A stretch of 28,114 bases of DNA from CAZWIT01 sp964533435 (GTDB taxonomy: Bacteria; Patescibacteriota; Patescibacteriia; UBA1558; GWA2-36-10). A model generated the notes under the pieces. That model was not told the DNA's origin. It saw only the letters and a list, made by a program, of their open reading frames with translations, and did not search any database. Numbering within the stretch: the first letter of the stretch is position 1; each line of letters starts with the position of its first letter. This document shows, piece by piece, positions 18,401 through 25,338 of the stretch. Made by a program: the position numbers and the translations under genes. The stretch is from assembly GCA_964533435.1 (NCBI GenBank), contig CAZHLU010000003.1, positions 1 through 28,114 of the forward strand, given 5' to 3'.

Positions 18401-21400
18401 ATAAGCAATAGTAGTTGTGGCATTCTTAGGAGATATTTCTTCAGTAACTAGTCCTAAATCATTAAAGTTTCTATTTACTTCAACATCTTGCTCAAGATAA
18501 TCTTCTTTAGTTAAGTTTACTTTGGCTACTTCACCTAAAGCTAAATTATCATAATATAGATTTTGTTGTTTTGAATCTGTAGTATCACTAATTGTTTTAG
18601 TTTTAGGAGCTGCCAAAATATGATCATCTAAATTTTGGGCATAATCATAATTAGTATTTTTTTCATCACCAATGAGTTGATTAGTAATTTCGCCAGTACC
18701 AGTATTTATGACTACTTCACCTAGATTATTTTCAGTCAATAAATTGCCATTAGTAGTACTATATTGATACTCAATAGCCGTTGATTTGGTAGTATTAGTA
18801 AAATCTGTACTTGACTTTAAGGTATTATAGACAAAACTATTATCATGCCCTAAATCAGTTTCTTCCCATTTATATAGTTCTTGAGAAAGTAAGGTGTCAG
18901 TATTATTATCATAAGTTTCACTGCGATAAGGCCTACCAATTTTAGCATAGCTATCTTGATATTCGCCTTGAGAGTAATTTAACCCATTACCTTGATGGTA
19001 ATAAGTAATGGTTTTGGTATCAGCAATAGTTTTTTCTACTTTTCCAAAGCCAGCTACTTTTCTTTGCTCAGGATTATCATAATAATACTGACCATCACTA
19101 TATTGATAATCAATGGTTGACTGATTATCTAAACCATCATTAATAGTAATTTGTTTAACTGTTTGCACTGCAAATGGCAGATGAGGATTTAACAAATCAC
19201 CACTCTGATCTTTATATTGCGTAGATGGCTGGTAACTAATATTAATTTCTGCACCTTGGCTGTTTTTAATTGTAGAAAGAAATTCTGCTTGGGCATTGTT
19301 AATATACATTTTTTTAACACTGACTGGATCATACTCTCCTTGCGACCTATATCTTACTGACCTAACCAAGTCCGAAACATTATCCCCGTTTAAATCAGCT
19401 AATCTAGCATGAAGATCACTACTGGTGTTGATATACATTTGAACAAAAGGTAATGGTACCTGGTATTTCTCATCATAAAAATCATATTCATCCCAAGTAC
19501 GACTTTTGTTAATAAAAACATAATGCCTAAGCTCACCACCGTTTGGCTGGCGCCAAGAGCGCACTATATCGTCCAAACCATCAGCATTAATATCAAAAGG
19601 CCTTACCCCCACATCACCAATGCCCCATTCAAACATAGAAATTGGTAAAATATAACTTGCATCTAAATTCCAACCATGGCCATTGTTAATATACACATCA
19701 TGATCAGTGCCATAACCATGCAATACATCTACCAAACCATCACCATTAACGTCAGCAAGTCTTACACCTCGATCATGACCATCATAAATAAAATTCACAG
19801 GAAATTGCCAAGAAACATCTAAATCCCAACCATGACCACTATTTATATATACATCCCTAATATCTATAATTGGATCATTATATTCATATGGTGGCCGATA
19901 AAACCCTTTTATAATATCCACCAAACCATCGCCATTAACATCAGCCAATCTTACGCCTAGATCAGCTGCCGCATTCATAAAGACTAAAGGGAAATCCCAA
20001 TTTTCACTAACATTATCCCAGCCATAACCATTATTAAGATAAACTCCCTTATGATTAGAGCCGTTCTCTATATTTGATTTTATAATATCCAACAAATTAT
20101 CACCATTAATATCTCCAAATCTTACACCCTGATCATAACTACTTGGCCCATCTACAAATAATAATGGAAACCATAAATTTTGATCATGATACCAACCATG
20201 ACCATTATTAACATACGTCTGGTTTACAATATTTGGCCTGCCAAAAGCCACGATAACATCCCCCAGCCCATCACCATTAATATCAGCTATCTCTACACCT
20301 TTGCTCATATCTGGTTCAGAAAAATATACCGGAAATTCATAATCTTCCTCCAAGCTAAAAGTAGTATTTGGAGTTTGATAAGCAAACTCATTTTCATTTT
20401 GTAATAACTCACTAGCATTATTCAAACTATTTAAACTATCATTATAATAATTTGTTATTTCCTGTTGAGTTCTAGCTTTATCAGAAATTCTAACTTCATC
20501 AATATCACCATTAAAAAAATCACCACTACAATTTACTGAACCAATTGACCAATAATCCCCAAAATTATACAACTGATATTGTTGACTAGGATGACTGCCT
20601 TCTCCAACTAAAATACTATCTATATAAAGTTTAGCATTAGCGACATTGCTATTATACATTACAGCTGTTATATAATGCCACTGACCATCATTAACTCTTA
20701 CTTGATTGCCATAAGTACCTACATTAGCAACCCCCATACTACCTGGCCAACTAGCTTCAAAAAAAACCTTACCTTCGTGATTCATATACAAACGGATACT
20801 ATTTGCACCATTATATTGACGGGAAGCACTAACAATCCTAAAATAACCATTACCTCCGGCTGTAGTTTTTACCCAAGCATCAATGGTAAAAGAGTTCATG
20901 TGCGGTTCAAAATCAAGATTAGTCTCAAGACACCCATCATAACCATTAAAATGGTAAGCTCCATTAGCCAAACCATCTAATCCACTCCCCGTGGTGATTT
21001 CTCCGGCTTCTCTTAAATCATAAATACTTTCCCCTTGAGCATTATCTTTCTTAAAATGACTAGCAACTTCTCCATTCATGTGCCACAAGGCAATAGTATC
21101 AGTATCTAAATTATGCTGATAATCTGGCAAATTTAAATCTCGCGCTCCTTCTTGAATGCCAGTTAATTGAGAATGCCCATTGTCACCTGATTTATAACTC
21201 AAATAATATTTTTTTACCCATTCATTATTAATACTGGTAGTAATTTGTCTAATCCGATAATTAGTAGAAATTTCAAATCCGGCTTCTAAAGAAGAAGGTT
21301 TATCTAGCCTATTTTCTCTAATAAATTCCACCTTAAAAACACCATCTGTTTCACCATTGCCAGTGTAAGTTATGGTATCCGGATAAATTTGACCAGCATC

Positions 21401-22261
21401 TTTAAAGTATTCGTATTTTATATAATTATCATTAGTATCCCTGGTTTCTGTAAGTAGCCATTGATAAATTTGATTTTGATCACTGGGATTATCTTGACGA
21501 GAATTAGTATTAAATCCAAAAGTATAGACTGTGCCAGTTTTATCAGTTGCTTGCCAATAATTATTTTCGGTTAATTCATATTTAATAAAATCACCAGACT
21601 CTACTTCAGCTTGATATTCTCCGTGTAAGCCATCGCTAGAGCTAACCAATCTTAATTCACCAGACAAGCTAGAACTAAAATAGGCTTCGGTGTATAAATT
21701 ATCTGAACCTTTTTTATTAATTCTTTTAATACTAGGAATATTTAAGGACCAGCCTGCTCCAAACTGATTAAATTTATCATTATCTTGATTATTGTAGCTT
21801 AAGGCAAGATTAGGTTGTAAACCATTTCTACCTTGGGGCACTTGAATAGGAAAATCATAAACTAAAGCACCAGAATTTCCTTCGGTTTTTAAATTTAGTT
21901 TTTCTAAAGAAATTTTGTTCTCACCTTTATCAAAATTTGGTTCTGGATCTTCTTCTACAAGCGTTTCTAAAGGCTGTTCCTCTATCGGTGCTACGGGCTT
22001 ATCTATTTCCGGTTCTAATTCTGGTTCTAACAAAACTGGTTTATCAATCAGCGGCTTTGTTTCTTCTACTATTGGTAGAGCTAATACTTGCTCATCAGAT
22101 TCCATGGCCAATGGTAGAATAGATTCTACTGTTTGACTCTCAAGCTCTTGGGCTTGCGCAGGCTTAAGCAAAGGCCCGAAAGATAAATTATTAAGCACCA
22201 GCAAAATGCCGAGACAAATTATTTTTATTTTTATTTTGAGAGTTGATTTAATTTTAAACAT
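15470..22261 (-). CDS. Giant secreted SpvB/LamG/FG-GAP/RHS protein with variable C-terminal tip
   Basis: 2,263 residues. Signal peptide 1-37 (ending PAQA) and an acidic Pro/Glu linker lead into an SpvB-like domain (about 130-358; GLQPNLALSYNN). A LamG-like jelly roll (about 385-611) follows, then six FG-GAP/VCBS calcium-binding-type repeats (640-960; DxNGDGxxD), a TcdB middle-type region (about 1008-1121), and many YD repeats (about 1268-1848). The RHS core (about 1961-2086) has GARYNDNQLGKFISADP and NPVKNIDPDG. The 177-residue tip after it opens with a pre-toxin-like hydrophobic linker (ALGADVTGALVPGVTG), followed by a basic domain of about 80 residues with PGGTMGALR. RHS shells commonly encase C-terminal toxins; this tip's activity is not recognised. 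An intact 6.8-kb frame argues for function. Confidence 0.92.
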   Translation of the reverse strand: MFKIKSTLKIKIKIICLGILLVLNNLSFGPLLKPAQAQELESQTVESILPLAMESDEQVLALPIVEETKPLIDKPVLLEPELEPEIDKPVAPIEEQPLETLVEEDPEPNFDKGENKISLEKLNLKTEGNSGALVYDFPIQVPQGRNGLQPNLALSYNNQDNDKFNQFGAGWSLNIPSIKRINKKGSDNLYTEAYFSSSLSGELRLVSSSDGLHGEYQAEVESGDFIKYELTENNYWQATDKTGTVYTFGFNTNSRQDNPSDQNQIYQWLLTETRDTNDNYIKYEYFKDAGQIYPDTITYTGNGETDGVFKVEFIRENRLDKPSSLEAGFEISTNYRIRQITTSINNEWVKKYYLSYKSGDNGHSQLTGIQEGARDLNLPDYQHNLDTDTIALWHMNGEVASHFKKDNAQGESIYDLREAGEITTGSGLDGLANGAYHFNGYDGCLETNLDFEPHMNSFTIDAWVKTTAGGNGYFRIVSASRQYNGANSIRLYMNHEGKVFFEASWPGSMGVANVGTYGNQVRVNDGQWHYITAVMYNSNVANAKLYIDSILVGEGSHPSQQYQLYNFGDYWSIGSVNCSGDFFNGDIDEVRISDKARTQQEITNYYNDSLNSLNNASELLQNENEFAYQTPNTTFSLEEDYEFPVYFSEPDMSKGVEIADINGDGLGDVIVAFGRPNIVNQTYVNNGHGWYHDQNLWFPLLFVDGPSSYDQGVRFGDINGDNLLDIIKSNIENGSNHKGVYLNNGYGWDNVSENWDFPLVFMNAAADLGVRLADVNGDGLVDIIKGFYRPPYEYNDPIIDIRDVYINSGHGWDLDVSWQFPVNFIYDGHDRGVRLADVNGDGLVDVLHGYGTDHDVYINNGHGWNLDASYILPISMFEWGIGDVGVRPFDINADGLDDIVRSWRQPNGGELRHYVFINKSRTWDEYDFYDEKYQVPLPFVQMYINTSSDLHARLADLNGDNVSDLVRSVRYRSQGEYDPVSVKKMYINNAQAEFLSTIKNSQGAEINISYQPSTQYKDQSGDLLNPHLPFAVQTVKQITINDGLDNQSTIDYQYSDGQYYYDNPEQRKVAGFGKVEKTIADTKTITYYHQGNGLNYSQGEYQDSYAKIGRPYRSETYDNNTDTLLSQELYKWEETDLGHDNSFVYNTLKSSTDFTNTTKSTAIEYQYSTTNGNLLTENNLGEVVINTGTGEITNQLIGDEKNTNYDYAQNLDDHILAAPKTKTISDTTDSKQQNLYYDNLALGEVAKVNLTKEDYLEQDVEVNRNFNDLGLVTEEISPKNATTTIAYDTYDMYPASSTDPLNNVTYTEYNLLNGQVATTTAANGLTTVNKYDAFGRLKEVWISNPDSPSTLIKKQEISYQDTTLPRYKETKDYFDTSSYTTAREYYDGLDRVIQKKNNLASQTEFATVDISYDLQGRVERQSLPYITSSISYSTANLSQPAKTYTYDALGRALTEITPVGTTTYEYDGFTTKITDANNNLKELTKDAYGNLVEVKEYNNNASNIYTTTYEYTLTNKLKKITDSAGNIRNFSYDALDNLEWQDMVHTASTQNPKKIQYTYDKNGNVLTETSFKNDAISYTYDDLNRPLTEKLSGNTKISYTYDQNGDIGQLSFVDYGGANSKAYDYDILGRLKIATTTIADEEFVMNYDYNLNGDLKEIVYPDGKIVSYGFNTVGQVDEVNLATSTLASNITYNQNGQMVHVERANGVTTDYTYDPNQAFRLTRILSVNASSTLQDLNYTYDAVGNILTLTDNANTDLKKSATYTYDDLNRLLSASVSFTNHPDKNYTQSFTYDSIGNMTSNSDLGTLNYANSNPHQLSSYGSRTFLYDNAGNMTRNGGINKFSWDYRNRLSNSYEVATENNTYYQYDHNNQRFIKWTEDYVFVPPIPQEELMMQGSIMQMDGIDGEEQDAAGGSGHWEWQKVTQDKYIENYFEKDIANQTKSHVYLNSTKIATVNNNDNPYYILSDHLNSSSILVNNTGAVAQLSDYKPFGTINYDNKLIDLKDGYKFTGKELDEENNLQYFGARYNDNQLGKFISADPATLALYNEEEFKDKYKRTATHVLEDPQNLNSYSYAVNNPVKNIDPDGEIVDAIADVGFIAYDLGRIVTSYVKTGHVEKSEFTALGADVTGALVPGVTGLGIVSRVANKVDNVSDVVKVVNDVKKFDATAQQVKMLKGIENTKAINTIKAVFKPSDTIPGGTMGALRNEINTGLMTKDKFHIKKADNVINNIKNVLKSEKLSKVEVNRLQGIRNSLKSLMRNIKF

Positions 22262-22290
22262 ATAGTTTTGATTAAATATTTTAAATCGCC

Positions 22291-22470
22291 TTAATCCTCC
22301 AAAACGCTTTTCTTAATTTTATATTCAAATGATTTTTGAAAAAATAACTTATCAAACAAACAAAAAATCCAAGCAATTACAGAAAATAATAAAGAAACAA
22401 AAATTATAAAAATAAAGACAAAAGGCCAATATATTTTTGATAATACATTATTTTTAGCTATTTTTAGCAT
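22291..22470 (-). CDS. Small membrane protein of unknown function
   Basis: 59 residues from the ATG at 22470; an in-frame TTG at 22476 would add two. One long hydrophobic stretch (about 14-40, IYWPFVFIFIIFVSLLF...) lies between a basic N-terminus and a basic C-terminus. It has no recognised family. It lies 29 nt upstream of the large RHS gene and may be co-transcribed with it. Its short length means chance cannot be excluded, although the membrane-protein composition supports a real gene. Confidence 0.5.
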   Translation of the reverse strand: MLKIAKNNVLSKIYWPFVFIFIIFVSLLFSVIAWIFCLFDKLFFQKSFEYKIKKSVLED

Positions 22471-22514
22471 AACCAATTAATTTAATTACAAGATTTTATT
22501 AATATTATTATAAT

Positions 22515-23213
22515 TTAATAAGCCTCTCTAACTAGTTTAATCGCTTTGTCTAAAAATTTTTTAAAATCATGATCCTGATCATAAAGCTCTTTCAAAAGTT
22601 GTCTTAATTTCTGATGATTGATATAGCCCCTATCTGGACCAAAGCTAAATTCAGCAAATACTGGTTCATTTAATAAAAAAGTTAAGGCTTCTTTTAGATC
22701 TTGGAATTGCTGTTCGCTTAAACCCTGCTCTTTACAATATTCTTCATAATCATGGTGAAATTGTAAGTGTAAAATTTCATGTAAAATACCATTGACCTGA
22801 TTTGCCAACGGACGTTTGCAACTTACCATAAACCAATTATTTTTATAATTATATGGAGCAGAACCCAAAAGTGTAAATGAACAATAAAATTTATCCGTAT
22901 ATATTTCTTTACCGACTAACTTAGACAGGATCGTAAAAATTTTAACACCATATTGATCAAAATATTTTTCCAATATCTCTTTCTTGATTTCTAATTCTGG
23001 CAATATTTTATCTTTAATACTGAGCAAATATTGCTCAGCTGCTTCTTTGGCAGCTGGACGATCTAATTCTCTTAATTTTACTAATAAATCCAGGGGGATA
23101 TCTGCAACTATTTTATTTATATCAGAACCAAAAGGATGTGCAACTAACTTAGCTAAACGAACAAAATTGTTAGCATCATCTCCATAATTAATTTTAAATA
23201 TAATTTGTATCAT
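22515..23213 (-). CDS. Putative HExxH zinc metallopeptidase-like protein
   Basis: 232 residues, no signal peptide. The motif HEILH (H145, E146, H149) in the context NGILHEILHLQFHH, followed by an acidic helix with E175 (KEALTFLLNE), is the layout of a zinc-dependent peptidase with a downstream glutamate ligand. The rest (helical N-terminal half, FGPDRGYINH near 191-200) matches no family I can name. It may therefore be a peptidase or an inactive relative. It lies between a methyltransferase and the RHS locus; a role in either system is not shown. Confidence 0.72.
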   Translation of the reverse strand: MIQIIFKINYGDDANNFVRLAKLVAHPFGSDINKIVADIPLDLLVKLRELDRPAAKEAAEQYLLSIKDKILPELEIKKEILEKYFDQYGVKIFTILSKLVGKEIYTDKFYCSFTLLGSAPYNYKNNWFMVSCKRPLANQVNGILHEILHLQFHHDYEEYCKEQGLSEQQFQDLKEALTFLLNEPVFAEFSFGPDRGYINHQKLRQLLKELYDQDHDFKKFLDKAIKLVREAY

Positions 23214-23247
23214 AAATATAATTTAATTAAGGAAAAAAATAAATAAT

Positions 23248-23727
23248 TTAAAATTTAATGACTGCTTTTACAATTTTATGTTCGTGAAACTTATTGTATC
23301 CTTCGTGAGGCTGATCTTCAAATGAATAGTTATATAATTCAATAATTTTATTATCTTTAAATATTTCTTCAATATCTTTTGTTTCAAATATACCTTTACT
23401 CATCATTATCCTATTTTTAAATGATTCGTCCTTAATGCCTAATCCTTTGAAAAATAGATAACCATTCTTTTTGATATTTTTTTTAATTTCGGATAATATT
23501 TTTAATGCTTCTTCTTTTTCTAAATAGTGAAAGACAAAGTTGATAATAATTATTGAATATTTATTTTTTTTAATTTTAAAATCACGAATATCTTTTTGAA
23601 TAAAATTAACATTTTTAATTTTTTGTTTTCTTATATCAACTGCATCAACATTAAAATTTAAAGAAGACCACATCATGGATTGGTTTCCATTCCCACAACC
23701 TAAATCTAATACATTTTTTTTTATCAT
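23248..23727 (-). CDS. Short class I SAM-dependent methyltransferase
   Basis: 159 residues. Motif I (VLDLGCGNGN, residues 6-15) is almost at the N-terminus, followed by the acidic VDAVDIR of motif II, KDIRDF, and a motif IV-like NFVFHYLEKEEAL; later strands are LFFKG and IVKAVIKF. Most relatives have 30 or more residues before motif I. An in-frame stop lies just upstream of the ATG, so no longer start exists and the protein may be naturally short or N-terminally trimmed. The gene is very A-rich and Lys/Asn/Ile-rich, unlike the adjacent radical SAM gene, and begins about 16 nt after that gene's terminator. Substrate unknown. Confidence 0.8.
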   Translation of the reverse strand: MIKKNVLDLGCGNGNQSMMWSSLNFNVDAVDIRKQKIKNVNFIQKDIRDFKIKKNKYSIIIINFVFHYLEKEEALKILSEIKKNIKKNGYLFFKGLGIKDESFKNRIMMSKGIFETKDIEEIFKDNKIIELYNYSFEDQPHEGYNKFHEHKIVKAVIKF

Positions 23728-23742
23728 ATATTTATAAAATTA

Positions 23743-23772
23743 TGTAGGGGTAAGATTTTTCTCACCCCTACA
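23743..23772 (-). terminator. Terminator-like hairpin after the radical SAM gene
   Basis: TGTAGGGGTGAG pairs with CTTACCCCTACA on the minus strand: 12 bp with one G-U, which would be A-C in plus-strand RNA. This points to a minus-strand RNA hairpin. The T tract is only moderate (TAATTTTATAAAT). It starts 4 nt after the radical SAM stop. Confidence 0.55.
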
Positions 23773-23775
23773 ATA

Positions 23776-24843
23776 TTACTTCCTCCAACAGTGAGGATCG
23801 GATCCAAGATAATTTCCTTGTTGAATATACGCTCTTGCACGACACCCTCCGCAAGAATACCTTTGCGAACAGTGCCCACATTTTCCTTTAAAATTTCTGA
23901 GTAACAAATTTTTTACTATCTCATTTTCCTGATAAAATTCTGTTATCTCATCAATTGTCAAAGGAAAGATATTCATCATTGGAATATCAAGCAATGCACA
24001 CGGCGTCATCTCTCCATTGGAGTTAATATTAAAGGTAGTTAGCGCTGCACCACACCCCTCAAGAATAATCATATTATCTTGTTTAACTGTTTCTTCTTCA
24101 CAGAAAAGACATTTAAGTGGATCGGTAGTTCCGATGGAAATATCTATATACTTTTCGTTTAGCAGATAGATCCTTCGGATAAATTCCTTTTTCTGCTCTT
24201 TGGTCATCCAGAGTTGCGGATTATCAATTGCTTTTCCTGCAGGATGAACAGCAGAAAATCCAACAGATATGCATCCCATTTGTCTAGCAAATTCCACAAT
24301 TTCTTCCATCTTTTCTATGTCAGATGCAATAATTGTAGAACGAACAGATGAAGAAATAATACCGTCGCACTCTCCTTTTAGGAGTTCGAGTGCTTGTCTT
24401 GCTTTAACAAAGGAACCTTTTCTTCCTCTGAATTGGTCATGGATTACAGGATTAATATTATCTATGCTAACAGAAAATGTAAATCCTTTGAATTGCAACC
24501 TTTTTACCAATTCAATATGCTCCTTTGTAAGAAACCAGCCATTGGTTGTAAGAGATCCATACTCTATTCCATTTGCCCTGATTTGCTCCATTACTGCCTG
24601 GAATTTGGAATGAATCAATGGCTCACCACCAGAGATTACCATTTCCTTTTTTCCAGAAAACAGTGGCAAAGCAAATTGAATAATTTTTACAATCTGTTCA
24701 ATGGGCATATCTCTCTTAAGGAGATTAGAAGCTCGGCAATGTGCACATCTGAAATTGCATCTTCCAGTGATTTCAACTTGTATTTGGGAAAATCCCAACT
24801 GGAAGATTTGTTGCCCAATATCTACCAATAGTTGCCTTTCCAT
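23776..24843 (-). CDS. Radical SAM/SPASM peptide-modifying enzyme
   Basis: 355 residues. The radical SAM cluster motif is CNFRCAHC (C29, C33, C36), followed by SGGEP (71-75) and the usual TIM-barrel strands. The C-terminal part is a SPASM-type auxiliary iron-sulfur region: C245, C248, C264, C282, then C322-x2-C325-x5-C331-x2-C334 and C352. Enzymes of this design install thioether, carbon-carbon or epimer modifications on ribosomal peptides. A Cys-rich 54-residue peptide gene lies immediately upstream, making this its likely maturase. Unlike the window's other genes it has a strong Shine-Dalgarno site (AAGGAGGT, 5 nt before ATG). No RRE leader-binding domain is visible at the N-terminus. Confidence 0.92.
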   Translation of the reverse strand: MERQLLVDIGQQIFQLGFSQIQVEITGRCNFRCAHCRASNLLKRDMPIEQIVKIIQFALPLFSGKKEMVISGGEPLIHSKFQAVMEQIRANGIEYGSLTTNGWFLTKEHIELVKRLQFKGFTFSVSIDNINPVIHDQFRGRKGSFVKARQALELLKGECDGIISSSVRSTIIASDIEKMEEIVEFARQMGCISVGFSAVHPAGKAIDNPQLWMTKEQKKEFIRRIYLLNEKYIDISIGTTDPLKCLFCEEETVKQDNMIILEGCGAALTTFNINSNGEMTPCALLDIPMMNIFPLTIDEITEFYQENEIVKNLLLRNFKGKCGHCSQRYSCGGCRARAYIQQGNYLGSDPHCWRK

Positions 24844-24848
24844 TTTTT

Positions 24849-24856
24849 ACCTCCTT
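24849..24856 (-). promoter_or_regulatory. Strong Shine-Dalgarno site of the radical SAM gene
   Basis: AAGGAGGT on the minus strand, 5 nt before the ATG at 24843; it fixes the start. Such sites are absent before the other genes examined here, apart from the peptide gene of the same cassette. Confidence 0.85.
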
Positions 24857-24874
24857 CAAGAAAGAGTTTAAACA

Positions 24875-24902
24875 GCGAGGGAAGAATAATTTCCTCCCTC
24901 GC
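24875..24902 (-). terminator. Intercistronic hairpin between precursor peptide and radical SAM gene
   Basis: GCGAGGGAGGAA pairs with TTCTTCCCTCGC on the minus strand: 12 bp with one G-U that would be A-C in plus-strand RNA. There is no T run directly after it, so it is more likely a partial terminator or an mRNA 3'-end protector. Either would let the peptide be made in excess over the enzyme. Confidence 0.6.
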
Positions 24903-24914
24903 CTTGTCCATCTG

Positions 24915-25079
24915 CTAGCGACCGATGGGAGGACCATTCGTGTCGCACGTTCGGCAGGCGTTGACGCCAGACTGGACCTTCACGACCTTGGAAGGACCAG
25001 TGAAGTAGTCGCACGTCCTGCACCCGTTGTCACCCATCCTGACAATCACAGGAGGAGGAGTATGGCACTTCTTGTTCAT
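24915..25079 (-). CDS. Cys-rich 54-residue RiPP precursor candidate with two CRTCD repeats
   Basis: A 54-residue ORF found by eye from the ATG at 25079 to the TAG at 24917-24915. Cysteines are at 5, 20, 23, 42 and 45. The peptide is an imperfect tandem repeat of about 22 residues, each unit with N(G/A)CRTCD followed within a few residues by GP. The N-terminus is short and Pro-rich (MNKKCHTPPP). It has a Shine-Dalgarno-like AAAGGTGGTGA 4 nt before the ATG. The gene is 94/165 G+C by my count, far above its surroundings. Position (promoter, peptide, hairpin, radical SAM enzyme) marks it as the likely substrate of the maturase, with the CRTCD units as modification sites. I know no named family with this repeat. 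No typical long leader is evident. Confidence 0.82.
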   Translation of the reverse strand: MNKKCHTPPPVIVRMGDNGCRTCDYFTGPSKVVKVQSGVNACRTCDTNGPPIGR

Positions 25080-25083
25080 TTTT

Positions 25084-25093
25084 CACCACCTTT
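25084..25093 (-). promoter_or_regulatory. Shine-Dalgarno site of the precursor peptide
   Basis: Minus strand AAAGGTGGTG, then AAAA and the ATG at 25079. It matches the anti-SD complement AAGGAGGTGA with one mismatch and supports translation of this short ORF. Confidence 0.75.
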
Positions 25094-25143
25094 CAATGTT
25101 AAAGAACAATTCGAGTAAGGGCTTATTCCCTTAACCCTCTAAA

Positions 25144-25171
25144 CTTATAATCGTTTAAAGGAATAATTGAA
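25144..25171 (-). promoter_or_regulatory. Second, weaker promoter candidate for the RiPP cassette
   Basis: TTCAAT (25171-25166), 16-nt spacer, TATAAG (25149-25144). It is closer to the peptide gene than the near-consensus promoter at 25241-25269 and would give a leader of about 60 nt. The -35 match is only 3 of 6. Confidence 0.3.
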
Positions 25172-25200
25172 TTAAATCATAAAATAAACAAATATTTATA

Positions 25201-25224
25201 GCCGTCGCAAAGATTTAAGCCGTC
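25201..25224. repeat. Direct repeat GCCGTC in the cassette leader
   Basis: GCCGTC occurs at 25201-25206 and 25219-25224, 18 bp apart, just downstream of the predicted start of the cassette promoter. It stands out as GC-rich in AT-rich sequence and could be an operator; chance is possible. Confidence 0.3.
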
Positions 25225-25240
25225 TATACTAGATACATTA

Positions 25241-25269
25241 AATATACGCTTAAGCAAAAAACTTGTCAA
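25241..25269 (-). promoter_or_regulatory. Near-consensus sigma-70-type promoter of the RiPP cassette
   Basis: Minus strand TTGACA (25269-25264), 17-nt spacer, TATATT (25246-25241). The predicted start is near 25234, giving a leader of about 155 nt before the peptide. The spacer contains the palindrome GCTTAAGC (25248-25255), a possible repressor site. Confidence 0.75.
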
Positions 25270-25274
25270 ATACT

Positions 25275-25301
25275 AAAAAGCCCCTATCTATGATAGGGGC
25301 T
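25275..25301 (-). terminator. Intrinsic terminator of the RHS-CHAP operon
   Basis: GCCCCTATC and its exact complement (25280-25288 with 25292-25300), 3-nt loop, then TTTTT on the minus strand. It follows the stop at 25339 and insulates the RiPP cassette promoter that starts only 6 nt further on. Confidence 0.88.
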
Positions 25302-25338
25302 AATAATTATAAATATTTATTTTATAAACTTTTCTAAA

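Noticed and set aside
16720..18460. Regular repeats in the RHS gene suggesting a CRISPR or DNA satellite
   Set aside because: The repetition is at protein level (YD repeats of variable spacing); DNA units are not near-identical and have no constant spacers.
24269..24831. Plus-strand ORFs of 114 and 145 codons inside the radical SAM gene
   Set aside because: They are antisense shadows of a gene with complete radical SAM/SPASM motifs; their translations show no domain or plausible start.
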